A stretch of 64,000 nt of DNA from Tiliqua scincoides (lineage: Eukaryota > Chordata > Lepidosauria > Squamata > Scincidae). The notes beneath the pieces were generated by a model. The model was not told the origin of the DNA. It did not search any database and was given only the letters and a program-made list of their open reading frames with translations. Numbering within the stretch: position 1 is the stretch's first letter; every line of letters begins with the position of its first letter. This document shows, one piece after another, positions 32,640-44,300 of this stretch. The translations under genes and the position numbers were made by a program. The stretch covers positions 73,833,754 through 73,897,753 of the forward strand of contig NC_089826.1 of assembly GCF_035046505.1 (NCBI RefSeq), given 5' to 3'.

Positions 32640-33300
32640 GAAACACTTTCAGTCCCAAGCCAATATATGTGTGTGCGTGTGTCTGTGTCTCTACGTGTTA
32701 GGGACAAGAAGAACCTAAGCCGTAGATATTGTAATTAAACATCACATATTTCTTGCAGAGTTACGGCTTTCCATTTTTTATTAGAGACCGCTGAGAAAGC
32801 TCTCATGCACCAAATAACAAGCCCAGGCCTGGCTGAGTAATCCTAATTCTGTCATCTTTTTATATTTTCATGGTTTCATGGCATAAACTGATTGTTCCAT
32901 TAGCAGAAATAATATTTCAGGGCAAACTATGTGAAGGGGGGCAAGACATACAAATGGTAACATCCTATATTTCCAGCTTACAAATGGATCAATTTTGGAG
33001 CATCTGGGATGCCGGCAAAAAATGCAAATGTTTAGTAAATAGGACCATTAAATTACAGGAAAAACAAATCTTCAGCACACCATGAAGTTCTTGAAGTTCA
33101 CAGTAAGCCATATGCCTCCGTTAATATTAATATGTTTAGGTGGTAGATTTTTGATCAACCACAGCAGGGGAAAGGATGGGAAAAAAACACACTGCAAAAT
33201 AACGTTTATTCCTTTGGTGCTTACTGAGACCTCACTTGATTGTTAACAATATCATAGCATAATCTTTGGCTTTGCTGATCTTTTTTTTTGGGGGGGGAGG
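32640..33300. other. Unique sequence
   Basis: A GT-rich patch lies near 32667-32690. The remainder is AT-rich unique DNA without recognised genes. Confidence 0.4.
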
Positions 33301-33310
33301 GGGTGGGTTT

Positions 33311-33655
33311 CAGTGGCATCATTAGGGCTTGCAGCACCCAGTGTGGGTGACCAGCACGTCACCCCTACGATGGACCTCCTCCCATGGAATGGGCAGGCAA
33401 TTCCTCTGGTGGTGGCCATGGTGATGCAACATTTCCCCACCCCTGCTTTTTTTTGTTCTTTTTTTGCTATGCCTTTTGATAGAGTTATTTCGGTGGGGTT
33501 TGTTTCATTGCATTCTGTGTGAAATCACACATTGAATGATATATAACATGATGGTATTATTCAAGAATACCAAGATTTTAAAAAATTTGGCCAGTAGTGG
33601 TGTCACCCTCCCTGTGCGCATCACCTGGTGTGACCTACACCCCCTAGTGACTCTA
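33311..33655. mobile_element. hAT-type element
   Basis: It begins CAGTGGCATCATTAGGGCTT and ends near CCCCCTAGTGACTCTAAT. It shares GATGGACCTCCTCCC and ATATATAACATGATGGTATT with 3921-4277. The right end is worn and no target duplication can be read. Confidence 0.75.
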
Positions 33656-34380
33656 ATTTAAAGTACTCTCTAGGTTAGGGGTGCCCAACTTGGTCACAGC
33701 TGGTTCTCGAGGAATGGTGCTTAACCATTAAGCCAACTGGCCGTCTATCAGCAAGATAGGTGTCATGAAACTAACATCTGTGGCAACAGAACAGGCAGGC
33801 AGAGGTGTCCATAGGGTGGGTGCCGTCCAGTGGGGTGCCTAACTGCTGAAGCCCAGTGTTCAGGAAGTTGGGGTGGGTGGGTAATAGGATGACATAGTTA
33901 CATCTCCCCCAATTTTCCTGGCTATTGCATTGCCTTAAATGTGAAAAGCCAGCCTTTGAACTTCCTCCGTTCAGTGATCTTTGGCCTGCTCTGAGCCCAG
34001 TTGCTTCCTGTTCTCGCCATCAAGCAGAGAAAACACAATAATCTCCAAGAGTGTGAGGAAGCTGCTGAATGGAGGCTCCAGCAGTATGGTGTCACCCCTT
34101 CTGAGGATGACACCCAATGCAGCCTGCACCAACTGCACCTCCATAGTGACATTACTGCTTGAAAGCAATGCTATATTAGGTGGTGGGCATTGAGCAGTTG
34201 GTCCACTATAGCTGGTTGCTTTTAAAAGTTGTCCATGACTTTGAATCAGGGTGGGAATACCTGTAAGAGGAATAGACCATTGTTCGCTGTCTCCACTAAG
34301 TTAGATGTCCACACAAAAGAGGAGAGGAATTGTATTGATCTGCTGCAGGATTCTAAGTTTTGATTGACTGTCAGTCCAGT
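33656..34380. other. Mostly unique sequence with a possible hAT end
   Basis: AGGGGTGCCCAACTTGG at about 33677 looks like a hAT left end, but no partner end was identified. No gene is supported. Confidence 0.3.
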
Positions 34381-34643
34381 GGCCCAATTTGAATCCCAGC
34401 CTTGGATGCTGCAAATCTTACCGCCCCCTCCCCCCCCCCCGGTCTTGGAGCCCAACACTTGGTTCTATGCAAGCTAAATAGCTGGTGCATCTCCGAGTAG
34501 ACCCATAGGGACTGCAGGGGCAATATATGGTGTAAGGGAACCAAGATTCCCTTACCCCGAGGAGACCTCTGTCTGCTTCCCTGTCCTGCAGGATAAAGTA
34601 GGGGCTGTTTCACGGGTCAGTGGCTGGGGACAGAATTGGGCCC
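34381..34643. mobile_element. CAATCCTA-family repeat
   Basis: GGCCCAATTTGAATCCCAGC and AGAATTGGGCCCCTG are imperfect inverted ends. The inside has AAGATTCCCTTACCCCGAGG as in relatives, and a C-run at 34431-34441. Confidence 0.7.
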
Positions 34644-35592
34644 CTGAGTCCTTGCATTCAGGAGAGTACATGATCAAATGTGTCACAGAGTAGGGAAAGA
34701 AGGGAAGAGGGGAGAGAGGGGGAGTAATAAAACTTGTCTGGCCTATTCCCTTTCACTGCCCTCCCAGCTTGTTATCAGCCACCATCACTCTCAAACTTAA
34801 GGGGACCTTCTCAAGACAGACAAAACTGAAATGTGATATGCAAATCATACATGCAGCGGAATGGAGGCAGGTCTTCATGTGCTTGAACCTACTTTGAATC
34901 TAGAGGGGGAGACTCTCAGTGACAGCCAATAAAAATGTACACATACCTTCAGAATATGAGCTCTGTTAATAGCTACAAATTTATGGCAACATTTATTACT
35001 TTTCAACTGTGACAAAAGATTGGATGGTCCACCCAACAAAATCTAACAGACCGTTTTCCTGGTGTAGTTTTGTTTTGAAAGAGCACAATTGCTGCAGGTG
35101 TATCTCCTGTGTCTTTGGGAGAGGGGGTGCTGTTGTTAATCTTTTGGTAGCAAATCAGCCGCTTTAGGCATGAGACAGGAGCTCAAAGACAAAGACAACA
35201 ACGGTAGGAATCCACCTGTGCTTCCTTTTCCACGTTCAGCCATAATTAAATCATTATATCTGCCAAGATGATTCTTGTATCGTGTATCAAAAAAGGTAGT
35301 AAATATTTAACAGCTGGGCACTAAATTAATTGTCACATCTGTAGCAGCTGCGATAGCTGAGCTCGAAATGGAAGGGAAAGAAAAGGGAACAATGGAGCAT
35401 CTTGTCACTTGCTCAGCGGGGTTGTTCTTTTTCACCTTATGAAAAATCAGCCAGCATATGGTGTGTGTCGGAGAGGGTACAGGGATGCAATGCAAAAAAG
35501 CATCCCGTATCAGCTTTGCCATGTGGAAGTTCCTACCTCCTGCATAGCTGAATGGGCTCAGTGGAGTGAAGGAGGTCCTTTTATGTTCTTGG
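34644..35592. other. Unique sequence, possible conserved non-coding block
   Basis: 34850-35450 is repeat-free with AT-rich stretches such as CATAATTAAATCATTATATC. No gene is recognised. Confidence 0.3.
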
Positions 35593-35600
35593 GTCTAGGG

Positions 35601-36084
35601 CAGGGATGTCCAAACATTTTGGCAGGAGGGCCACAGCATCTCTCTGACACTGTGTTGGGGGCTGGGGAAAAAATGAATTAATTTACATTTAAAATTTGAA
35701 TAAATTTACATAAATGAATTTATTAGAGATGGAACTTATATGAGTGAATGAATGAAGGTCTTGCAATAGCTCAAGGTCTATAAAAGGGCCTTTCCTTAGC
35801 TGCCTATAAAAGGCCTTGCACAAAGTAAGGATAGCCTTCCTTTGCTGCCACTGCTGCATCACAGACATGAAACAGCTAGTAGTGGAGGGAGCCCTTGTCC
35901 CATAGCTCAGGTGAGAGGTCAAACAGTCATCCTCATGCTGAGAGCAGTTGCGTCGGGTCAGCATGGGCTCCAGCAAGTCTTCGGAGGGCCAGAGGCTCAT
36001 TGGAAACTGGGAGCTCCTCACAGGCTGGATTGAGAGCCCCTGAGGGCCACAAGTGGCCCTTGGGTTGGGGTTTGGGCACCCCTG
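35601..36084. mobile_element. hAT element, first of a side-by-side pair
   Basis: Left end CAGGGATGTCCAAACATTTT, right end GGTTTGGGCACCCCTG. The flanking 8-mers are GTCTAGGG at 35593-35600 and GTGTAGGG at 36085-36092. The AT-rich inside, with the CATAAATGAATTTATTAGAG segment, is the same family as 57233-57757 in opposite orientation. Confidence 0.92.
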
Positions 36085-36092
36085 GTGTAGGG

Positions 36093-36321
36093 CAACCATT
36101 TTCAACCACTGTTCCGTGGCACATTGGTGTGCTGTGAGTGGTCTGCAGGTGTGCCACAGGAATTTGGGGGAAGGTCATTTATTAGTAGGGCCAATGGGGA
36201 ATGTTAGCCCCCCACTGGCAGCATGGTGTGCCTTGTCAATTGTCAAAAACCTGATTGTGTGCCTTGAAAATTTTAGTGCCTTTTTAGTGCGCCATGAGAT
36301 GAAAAAGGTTGGAAATCACTG
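36093..36321. mobile_element. hAT MITE, second of a side-by-side pair
   Basis: Left end CAACCATTTTCAACCACTG and right end, reverse complement, CAGTGATTTCCAACCTTTTT match at 11 of the first 15 bases. It is flanked by GTGTAGGG (36085-36092) and GTCTAGGG (36322-36329). It is related to 38116-38329. Confidence 0.88.
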
Positions 36322-36527
36322 GTCTAGGGGCTTTGCCAGTGTACTTTACCTGTTGGGTGTAGGACAAGAAGAGAATCCCTCACTGGGCATGTCTGCCTCT
36401 CCAGAATAGCCTAGCATTGATAACCCAGGCATACAAGAAAACCCCTTTTTAAGTTGCCAAGAATGTTTGAAGAAATTTAGGATATTTTGGGGGTGCTGAA
36501 TCAAAAAGTGGCATTGGTTTTACTCTA

Positions 36528-36738
36528 GTTTTGGGGGTACAAGCTGTGATGGGTATGTGCAACCTCCTGGTTTTAGAAGCAGGCTGTCTCTGAATGCCAG
36601 GTACAAGGGAGGGCACCTGGATGCTGGTCTCTTGTTGTCTTGTGTGCTCCCTGAGGCATCTGGTGGGCCACTGTGAGATGCAGGAAGCTGGCCTAGATGG
36701 GCCTTTGGCCTGATTCAGCAGGGTTCTTCTTGTGTCCT
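36528..36738 (+). mobile_element. CR1 LINE terminal fragment
   Basis: It runs from TGTGCAACCTCCTGGTTTTA through AAGGGAGGGCACCTGGATG and GCTGGCCTAGATGGGCC to a short terminal repeat. It is the same type as 55566-55876. Confidence 0.9.
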
Positions 36739-36819
36739 TAAGGATTTACCAGTGACGATACTAATCAATGTACAGGAGAGTGTTGAGTGGTATATTCTCT
36801 ATCCACGAGGAGTGACAGG

Positions 36820-36930
36820 TTCAACAGCTGTCATTATAGATGTGAGGATGCTTCTAGATGTTCTAGGAAGATTTCCTGCTGTGGGTAGGGGGTTGGACTA
36901 GATGACCTTGTTGGTTCCTTCCATGATTCT
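36820..36930 (+). mobile_element. CR1 LINE terminal fragment, second subfamily
   Basis: It has GGAAGATTTCCTGCTGTGGG, GGGTTGGACTAGATGACC and the terminal CCATGATTCTAAGATCC. Related to 39540-39648. Confidence 0.8.
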
Positions 36931-36935
36931 AAGAT

Positions 36936-38107
36936 CCTATGTGAACAGAGAGCAGACCCTCGAACACATCCCAGAATACGTGGCAATGTGTAGGGTTACA
37001 TGGCAGATGCATGGGAGCTCCTCAGCAGACATGGACTTGCAACCTGGGGATAGGAAGTTTGAAAAACACTGGCTTAGCACAATGACACTCAGGAGCTCAA
37101 AGACCCCATACAGGGCAGAAATCTGCCTTGCTCAAGTAATGCTCTTTATGGTCCTGTTCCTCTCCTGTGCCCTGCTGCAATGTGTTGAGGCAATGAATCT
37201 CCCCTGCTAGCAAAGGCACTGCCCCATACTGTGTTTGGAGAGCGAGTGATGACAAAAGAAGAGCGATAAGTGAAAGAAATATCCTTTCCCCTCACCCTGC
37301 CCCATTCACTTTATTCTAAGGGTTTCTGAACACCTTGTCTTTGGCAGGTCAAAAACGTCTGCAAAGAAGTCAGATTTTGAAAAAGACAACAAATAATGAC
37401 ATTCCCTAAGCTTTGGAGACCCTTCCCCCCCCCCTCGAGACTCGAGACCCTATTAATAAACTTAGTGCTAAGTTGGCAAAGTGCTGAGCGTTAACAAGAT
37501 TAGGAGGTCTTTGCTTGCCAGAAACTTGATCAGAGCTGGTGCTTCGAGATAAGAGTACAAGGGGTTGAATAAGAAAAGCAGTTCAGATGCTTCTGAACAG
37601 AAAATAAAGTGAGAATCTTTTCCCCCAAGTTGAAAGAACACATTTTCAATCCAGTTTATTTCCCCTACAATCCTCTCGTTTGTCCCCTCTACTTCCTTTG
37701 GAAAGTTCATGATTTTTTTTTTGTCTGCCTGAAAAAAAGCAAATGTTCTAGTGCTTACATTGACATTCTTTTCATTGCTGTTAACAGCTAAATAATACCA
37801 CGGTACCGAGCCTGATCCATCACCTTTGCACAGCAGTTTAAGAGCATGAATAAAGCACGATAAAAGCCAGTTTTCTTGAATGGCGTGTGGAGTCATCAAG
37901 TTGAAAGGCAGTGCTTGCCGCTGTTATACCGCGAGCAGGGTGAGAATAGTCAAGTGTAGATGCAGCGTTACTTAACACTGCAAAGCGTGCCAACAGGAAT
38001 AAAAGCGGCCCGCGGCCCAGTGTGTTGGCACCACAGCGACGTCCATTTCCTTAGAAGTGCCAACAGAGGACAAGTGCATGGCCTATACTTCCAGGTGGCT
38101 TGTGAAA
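36936..38107. other. Unique sequence, possible conserved non-coding block
   Basis: About 37310-37930 is repeat-free apart from a short C-run near 37425 and small TCGAGACTCGAGAC tandem. The 143-codon minus-strand frame at 37468-37899 has no recognised domain. This segment is a candidate for conservation tests. Confidence 0.3.
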
Positions 38108-38115
38108 GGCTGGCG

Positions 38116-38329
38116 TAGCGATTTTCAACCTTTTTCATTTCACGGCACACTGACAAGGTGCTACAACTTTCAGGATGCATCATCGGTTTTTTGACAAGTG
38201 ACAAGGCACACATGCTGCTGATGGAAGGCTCACATTCCCCAATGACCCTGGTAAGAATGACCCCCAAACTTCCACAGCGCACCCGCAATAACTTGCAGCA
38301 TACTAATGTGCCGTGGTTGAAAATCACTG
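38116..38329. mobile_element. hAT MITE (about 214 bp)
   Basis: TAGCGATTTTCAACCTTTTT at the left pairs with GTGGTTGAAAATCACTG at the right. The target duplication is too worn to accept. It is the same group as 36093-36321. Confidence 0.75.
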
Positions 38330-38337
38330 GACTTACT

Positions 38338-38930
38338 TGTGCACCTTTTCCTATCAGGCAAGGGGCATGCTTCTGATCCAAGGACACTCATATACTTTTT
38401 GGGAAAGTGCCCACCCCATCCACCCATGACCTTTCTCTGCTACCAATTTACCAGCACCACTGAGGGCTTTGGAAAATGTTGCCAACATGTGCCAAACTGC
38501 TGCCCATTTGGGCACTGACCCCGTAGCCTGGCTTTTGCACCACCTTAAAGGGCCTCGGTCTGCCAGAACACAATGCCCCAATAAGATTCAAATGAACGAA
38601 TGATACTTGCCAAGTTTTCCTGCCTGGTAAGCTACAGTGTAAACCACCTGCAGAAAACTTAAATTGAGGTACAGGTAAAGTATGGGGGAGCAAGCAACCT
38701 TCCCACCATGAAGCCACAGTCCCTTTCCATGCTTGGATTTTCCTTAGAATTATTTGCACCAAGCTTTTAAATGAAAAGGAGTCACCAGAGTAAGTAGAAA
38801 GAAAAACACATTTCAGATTCAGATTTGCACTTATGAGATATTGTGCCATTTCCTTCCCTCCTTTTTTTCAGATGCTACTATTAAAAAACATACATGTTTT
38901 TTAAGATTAAAAAAACTGTCATGCAGATAT
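38338..38930. other. Unique sequence
   Basis: No repeat or supported gene was seen. Confidence 0.4.
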
Positions 38931-38931
38931 A

Positions 38932-39440
38932 GGGCGCAATTCTACCCTGCGTTGAAACAGGCAAGCCAAGAGGCTTGCGCTATATTCAGCATAGGATAGT
39001 GGCCCAAAGCGGCTTAGCCAGAGACAAGGGGAAAATTTTTCTCCTTACCTCCAAGTAAGATGCCTTTGCCTGTATGGTTCTCCTCAGACTTGTACCACCT
39101 CCTGAGGTGGTACAAGTCCGAGGAGAGCAGAGCTGCTTGAAGTCGATCCGAACTCCCTGGGAACGAGGGTTGGGATCAGCATAAGTGCTGGATTCCAGCC
39201 CCGCCTCCCGCTCCTGATCCACCTACCCCCAGGACTGCCCACCGCCCGCCCTCCCCTGCCCAGGAACACCTCCCTCCTGCCTCTTCCCTGCCCACCCCAA
39301 CCGGTGCAAGGCTCGCCAAGGAAGCTGGCTTGTGTCAGCCTCCACAGACTGGCACACCTCCATGTCTGGCCCGGTTTATTCCCATGGAGGTGTAAATGTA
39401 CTGTACGGCACATTTGTGACTCTCCTGGGCAGGCGCAAAT
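38932..39440. mobile_element. CAATCCTA-family repeat, long form
   Basis: It starts GGGCGCAATTCTACCCTG and contains a perfect small inverted repeat CCACCTCCTGAGGTGG (39098-39113), GC-rich blocks shared with 31650-32202, and CGGCACATTTGTGACTCTCC. The right end was not found. Confidence 0.55.
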
Positions 39441-39539
39441 GACTTTTGCCAAAATAATGACAAACAATAATGACATGCTTTGTTTAATATGCAGGACACA
39501 GAATTCTGTTCTTTGAAGAAATTATTATCTTGCCATAGA

Positions 39540-39648
39540 AGCAAAGGCTGGACAGGTACCTCCTAGAGTCTAGGAAGATTTCCTGCAACAGGCTGGGGGT
39601 TGGACTAGATGACCTTGTGGATCCCTTCCAACTCTATGATTCTATGAG
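39540..39648 (+). mobile_element. CR1 LINE terminal fragment, second subfamily
   Basis: AAAGGCTGGACAGGTACCTC, GGGGGTTGGACTAGATGACC and the terminal ACTCTATGATTCTATGA are standard CR1 3' features. Confidence 0.92.
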
Positions 39649-39650
39649 AA

Positions 39651-40001
39651 TTTTTTTTTTTTCAGTGCCAAATACACTCAGCCCTGTCAAGAGTAAAGTG
39701 AGCATCCCAACCCCTAGGCACACTCATTTTTACTGGCACCTCAAATGATTAGTATCAAACTAGCACCGATCAAACGTCCTGCCAAGGACTATTGCCTGAA
39801 GCGGCCATTTGCGAGATCTTCAGAGAGTTTCATTATTACTCCTGCTGCACTTGGTCAGCATCTTAATCCTGAGAGGTGTAAAATGGGAGGCTGCCAACTG
39901 TACTTCTCAGGCATTGGTGCTGAGAGGCAATATCTGAACCAATTTACAGACAGTGCAACTATCCTGCGGCTTTAATCAGAATGACAGCTGACAGCCCAGC
40001 A
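39651..40001. other. Unique sequence, possible conserved non-coding block
   Basis: 39735-39990 is repeat-free and of mixed composition with CpGs kept (GCACCGATCAAACGTCC, AAGCGGCCATTTGCGAG). No gene is recognised. Confidence 0.3.
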
Positions 40002-40215
40002 CAGTGTTTGCCAAACTGTGGGTCGGGATGCACTAGGTGGGTTGCGAGCCAATTTCAGGTTGGCGTCCGTTCATTCAATATTTTAATTTTAATATGTTAG
40101 ACTTGATGCTGCCATGGTATGTTACTGCATTTGGGGAAATATTACAGATATGTACTTTTAAGAGACTACTATGTATGTGCTTTTAACTATGATAGTAAAT
40201 GGGACTTTATTTCCC
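40002..40215. mobile_element. Left part of a hAT MITE
   Basis: CAGTGTTTGCCAAACTGTGG and then GCGAGCCAATTTCAGGTTGG and TAATATGTTAGACTTGATGC match the complete copy at 62079-62566. The right end is missing. Confidence 0.75.
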
Positions 40216-40755
40216 AAAAATATTTCAGAAAATATTAAGGGTTAGATGGGCACCTTGCAAAATAGAAGGACAAAGTTCTTATCAGGTTGGAACAGGGAGA
40301 CTGGCCTATCTTTTGATTTTCCATTCCTGCCATTCTTGTAGAAAAGGATTTTTTTTTTTTTTTGCAGACCATTTACATCATCAGTGACTCCATGTCACTT
40401 GCACTTGCCATCTTAGCCTAATGAAGCCAAGACTTCATGCAGGGCAATGATTTATGATCCTGCAGTGGCTCTTTCCTCAGCCACCTTGTGACCTTTGCTA
40501 GGGACTGCCGGCATCATCAAACCAAAGCAAGGATTTCCATTTTCAATAAAACAGAATGTAATTTTTTTGATGAAGTTTCTCCATGACACAGGAGAAAGCT
40601 ATGAAAACAAATGAGCTTGGGGGGCGGGGGAGAGACCTGGCATAACTGAGTAATTGATTCATTGCTTGCCTGTGAAAATTCAATAGATATGAATAATATT
40701 CCTTTCTGTTGGGGGTATAAATGTAGTTAATAAATAAAATATATTGCAGCCCAAG
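40216..40755. other. Unique sequence
   Basis: A T-run lies at 40350-40364. No gene is recognised. Confidence 0.4.
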
Positions 40756-41317
40756 AGCCCAATCCTGTGCTCGGTGGCACAGCTCCGTGCTGCCGAGCAC
40801 TGTTGCAAACATGCCGTAAGGGACGTTTGCGAGCCTCACCGCCGGGGTCCCGCCTGTGTTAGCTCAGTGCCAGCCAGTGCTGGGCTAGTGTGGGCGGTCG
40901 CCCATCTTCCGTGACTCAGCAGTTTCCTGGACCGCCGAGTTGCGGCACGGTAGGTGGGGTTGGGTGGGGAGGAGGCGTTCCGGGGAGGGGGGAGGCCGGT
41001 GGGGGGGCATGCTGGAGAGGGAGGTGTGCTGGGGGGGCAGGAGGGAGGTGGGTCCGCAGACCTCCACTCTGCAGGATCCAAGCCGCTCGGGGAGGGCTCC
41101 ACACCCTACACGAGTGCCTTTACTTTATCGTCAACCTATTGGTCGGCGGTAAAGTGAGTAGCCCCATTGCAGGGCTGCTTATCTTACCCGGGAGAAGGGG
41201 ATGAAAGTCCCCTTCTCCCTAGGCATCTCCTGCAGTAACCCAGGAGGTGCAGGATCTGGTGGCAGCCCTTCTCGGTGCCGCTGTACCTGGGCACTCCGGG
41301 CAGCTCAGGATTGGGCT
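40756..41317. mobile_element. CAATCCTA-family repeat, GC-rich long form
   Basis: GAGCCCAATCCTGTGCTCGG and GCTCAGGATTGGGCT form the ends. The inside is strongly GC-rich (40820-41100) with many CpGs, and has the GCAAACATGCCGTAAGGGAC block. At least six overlapping frames on both strands come from this composition and are not genes. Confidence 0.85.
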
Positions 41318-41473
41318 GCAAGTCTCTTATGGCTAGATGAGATATTCTATTATTTGCAGTAATGCAGAACACATGCTAAATGCAAGTGCTTTTAAACACA
41401 AGACTTGTTAGATACTTTCCATTCCCATTTGTTGCATGGGATGGATATATTCCACTCTGAGGAGACAATGGGG

Positions 41474-41570
41474 ATGGGGCCATAGGTCAATGGTAGATCA
41501 CATGCTTTTCATGCTGAAAGTCCCAGTTTGCAGGCCTAGACATCTCCATGTTCAAGCAAGTAACCATAGT
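41474..41570 (+). mobile_element. tRNA-derived SINE fragment
   Basis: GGTCAATGGTAGATCACATG (A-box region) and CATGCTGAAAGTCCCAG with CATCTCCATGTTCAAG match the head of a squamate tRNA-derived SINE. It is the same family as 48785-48985. Confidence 0.65.
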
Positions 41571-41870
41571 ATCTATAAAAAGGTTTTTATAAGCGTGAGA
41601 TCAGTCATGGCCCAATTCTGGAATGATGAGTAGAAGTGACAGAGAATAGTAACTTCCTTGAAAGATATAAGATGTAAATGTCCCTGGAATGTGTCAGACA
41701 GCACATGAAAATAGCAGCAAAATATTATCCAGCATCTTGACAAAGTATCAGAGAGAAGTCAGAGCAACACTGGGTTTTGGTGTGGTTAGGCTTCATTACA
41801 GTGCTGTGAGTTACATGTGTATTCAGAAGTAAGTGTAAAATGTTTACTCAGTAAACAAATTCACATAGAG

Positions 41871-42100
41871 AGCCAGGATTGTGTAGTGGTTCAGGAACTG
41901 AACTTAGACCTGGAAGGTCCAGGTTCAAATCTCCACTTAGCCATGAAGCATCTTTGGTGAGCAGGACTGGGTGATTGGTCCATACATCTTTCAACCTCAC
42001 CTACCACACAGCGTTGTTGTAAGGACAGAAGGAAGGGAGGAACTATGAACACTACCTTGACCTCCTTGGAGGAAGAGCTGTATAAACAAGGGGAAAATAA
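41871..42100 (+). mobile_element. MIR-like CORE-SINE
   Basis: The tRNA-like head GAGCCAGGATTGTGTAGTGG with the B-box-like AGGTTCAAATCTCCACTTAG is followed by the core region (CAACCTCACCTACCACACAG, GTTGTTGTAAGGA) and the tail with GAGGAAGAGCTGTATAAACA. Full-length but diverged. Confidence 0.82.
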
Positions 42101-42992
42101 AAATAAATGTGTGTATAGGATTGCATTCTTAACCTTTTGCTAACTTTTGCTTATATGTAAGAAACAGTACAACTTAAGACAAGAATAACCAAACTTTTAT
42201 GGATTAAATTATTCTCTCGGCACCCGCCCACCTCTTTCAAAGGGAACACTTAAAAGCAAATATTGGAAGTTCATAAGTCTGTCTCAGCATCTCCTGGAAG
42301 AGCAGGGAGAACAAACTGCACAGATTTTAGAATTCAAATTAAAACCACATAAAATTCATAAGAATAACTCCCAGATGTTCCTTTTCAACTTATTATTCTT
42401 GGTCTTAAGGGAAGACTTAATAATCTGCTAACTGAATATAGAGTCAGATCATTTGCTTTGCTTAACAGCACACATACACATTAGGACGATAATTACAAAG
42501 TTAGCAAAAAACAAACAGACCTTACCTTTTGTTGTTCTTATTTATTTACTTATTTATTAAAAAGGAACAGCCTATGATGTGTAGGCAATCTCACCATATT
42601 AACAACATTAAATATAAATATAGAATTAGAAACTTATTGAAAACATTACTTATCTAATGGCAAGGACCCCTCTTCCTTTTGCTGTCTCTGTGAAAGGAAT
42701 CTTAAGAAAGCTGCACACAGCAGAGCAAGCACCATGTACGTATGGACAGGTCATTTAGTTCCAGAGGAGTGATAAGACTGGATTTAAGGAAAACTTATGA
42801 CAAGCTAATTCCAGAAAAGGGGACATCTACATTCCCTTAAGAGTGGTGGTGGGTACAGCTGTGCAGGAATTTGAGGCTTCTGGTCAGCTGATTCCATGGC
42901 AGCCTATCAGTGCTCCTTACGGACCTCCATGATCAGAGGAATATTCAAATAACTGCCAACCGTTAAGCAACAGTGGGGGATGGTTATTTATG
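42101..42992. other. Unique AT-rich sequence
   Basis: No repeats or genes are recognised, apart from a short TTTA tract at 42538-42558. Confidence 0.4.
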
Positions 42993-43083
42993 GTACAATC
43001 CTAAGCAGGTCTACTCAGAAATAAATCCTATTGTGTTCAATAGGACTTACTCCCAGGAAAGTGAGATTAGGATTGCAGCCTTA
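42993..43083. repeat. Short palindromic element, well kept
   Basis: Halves TACTCAGAAATAAATCCTAT and ATAGGACTTACTCCCAGGAA are complementary. The ends are ACAATCCTAAGC and TTAGGATTGCAGCC. Confidence 0.88.
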
Positions 43084-43315
43084 GTTTGTTCTGTTGGATG
43101 ACTTCCCAGAGGTAAATCAGCCACTATGGGAATCAAGACACTAGATCAAAAGACCTTTGGCTTAATGCTTCTGAACATGGAGAACTATGCATGCACTAAG
43201 CAGGCTGGAGGTCTCCTTGAGGAAAGGGCCTTGAGCCTTGGGCCTTGAGGAAAGGCCCAAGCCACAACAATTGCCCTGGGGAAAGCCCAAGCCAGAACAA
43301 TGAGTCTATGTGGAC
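43084..43315. repeat. Unique DNA with a small diverged tandem
   Basis: 43215-43295 has repeated GAGGAAAGGCCTTGAGCC-like and GGCCCAAGCC(A)CAACAAT-like units in direct and partly inverted arrangement. Confidence 0.4.
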
Positions 43316-44300
43316 CAGGGTGACCAGATACAATGGAGGACAGAGTGCCTATACCAGGGTCGGCAACCTTAAACATTCAAAGAGCCATTTGGACCCGTTT
43401 TCCGGAGAAAAGAAACCTTGGGAGCCACAAAACCCTTTTGACATCTAAAATGAAGATAACACTGCATATATAGTTTTTTTTTTACCTTTATGCTCTTAAA
43501 GGTCCCATTTTTATAATGTAGCTCCCTCTTGTAGCTTTTAGTTAGTTTTGTCATACATTCTTGTCCCGTGTTTTCAGACGCCTGGTCAAGGGGGGGGGGA
43601 TTTCTCTCTTCTTCCTGGCCACAACCATCTGCAAACAGTCTCTCTCTCTCTCTCTTTCTCTCTCATCCCTGCTTTAATAGAATGGGGGGGGGGGGAAGGG
43701 AGAGACTGCTAGGATGGATGCAGAAGTTTTTATAGCCTCTTCCCCCTTCCTTCCTTCCCCCCTTCCTCTTCCCCAGACCCCCCTTGACCAGATTCTGTGG
43801 GATCCTCTTTCTCCCTTCCCAGGCATCATCAGCACATCATCCCAATCATGTACACGTGTGTCCACATTCGCAGTGTGTACACCCACCTCATCCTCCCCGC
43901 ACACACACACTCCCCAAGTTTGATCATTAAGCATAAGGTCTCCGGTGGGAGGCTCTGTGTGCCCAGAAAATGCCCCACGTTTGCATCAACCTCCCCTCCC
44001 TCCCTCCCTCCCTCCCCTTCATCTTTTCAAACACGATCCTAACAGAGCTCTCTTCAGTCTTCCACCACCACCCCACTTCCCTGCTCTGCACATCTCTACT
44101 GAGAGAGCAATGCTGAATAGCACATTTCCAAGCCAGCCACCGACATCCCTCCTCCCTTCTTCTTCAGTAGTGATTCTGCTGCTGCTGCCATCAGACATGT
44201 CAATGGGGGGGGGGGGGAATGCACAAGCTCTGGTTCAGTTGGAAAGGGGAGCATCGCAAAAGCCTCCCCAGCCATGAAGCAGTTAAAGATTGGCTGCATT

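Noticed and set aside
37468-37899. 143-codon minus-strand frame as an exon
   Set aside because: It has no domain and no convincing splice sites. Unique DNA of this AT content gives such frames occasionally. It is kept only as part of a candidate conserved block.
41871-41960. tRNA gene
   Set aside because: It is the head of a MIR-like CORE-SINE, repeated in four other places in the window.
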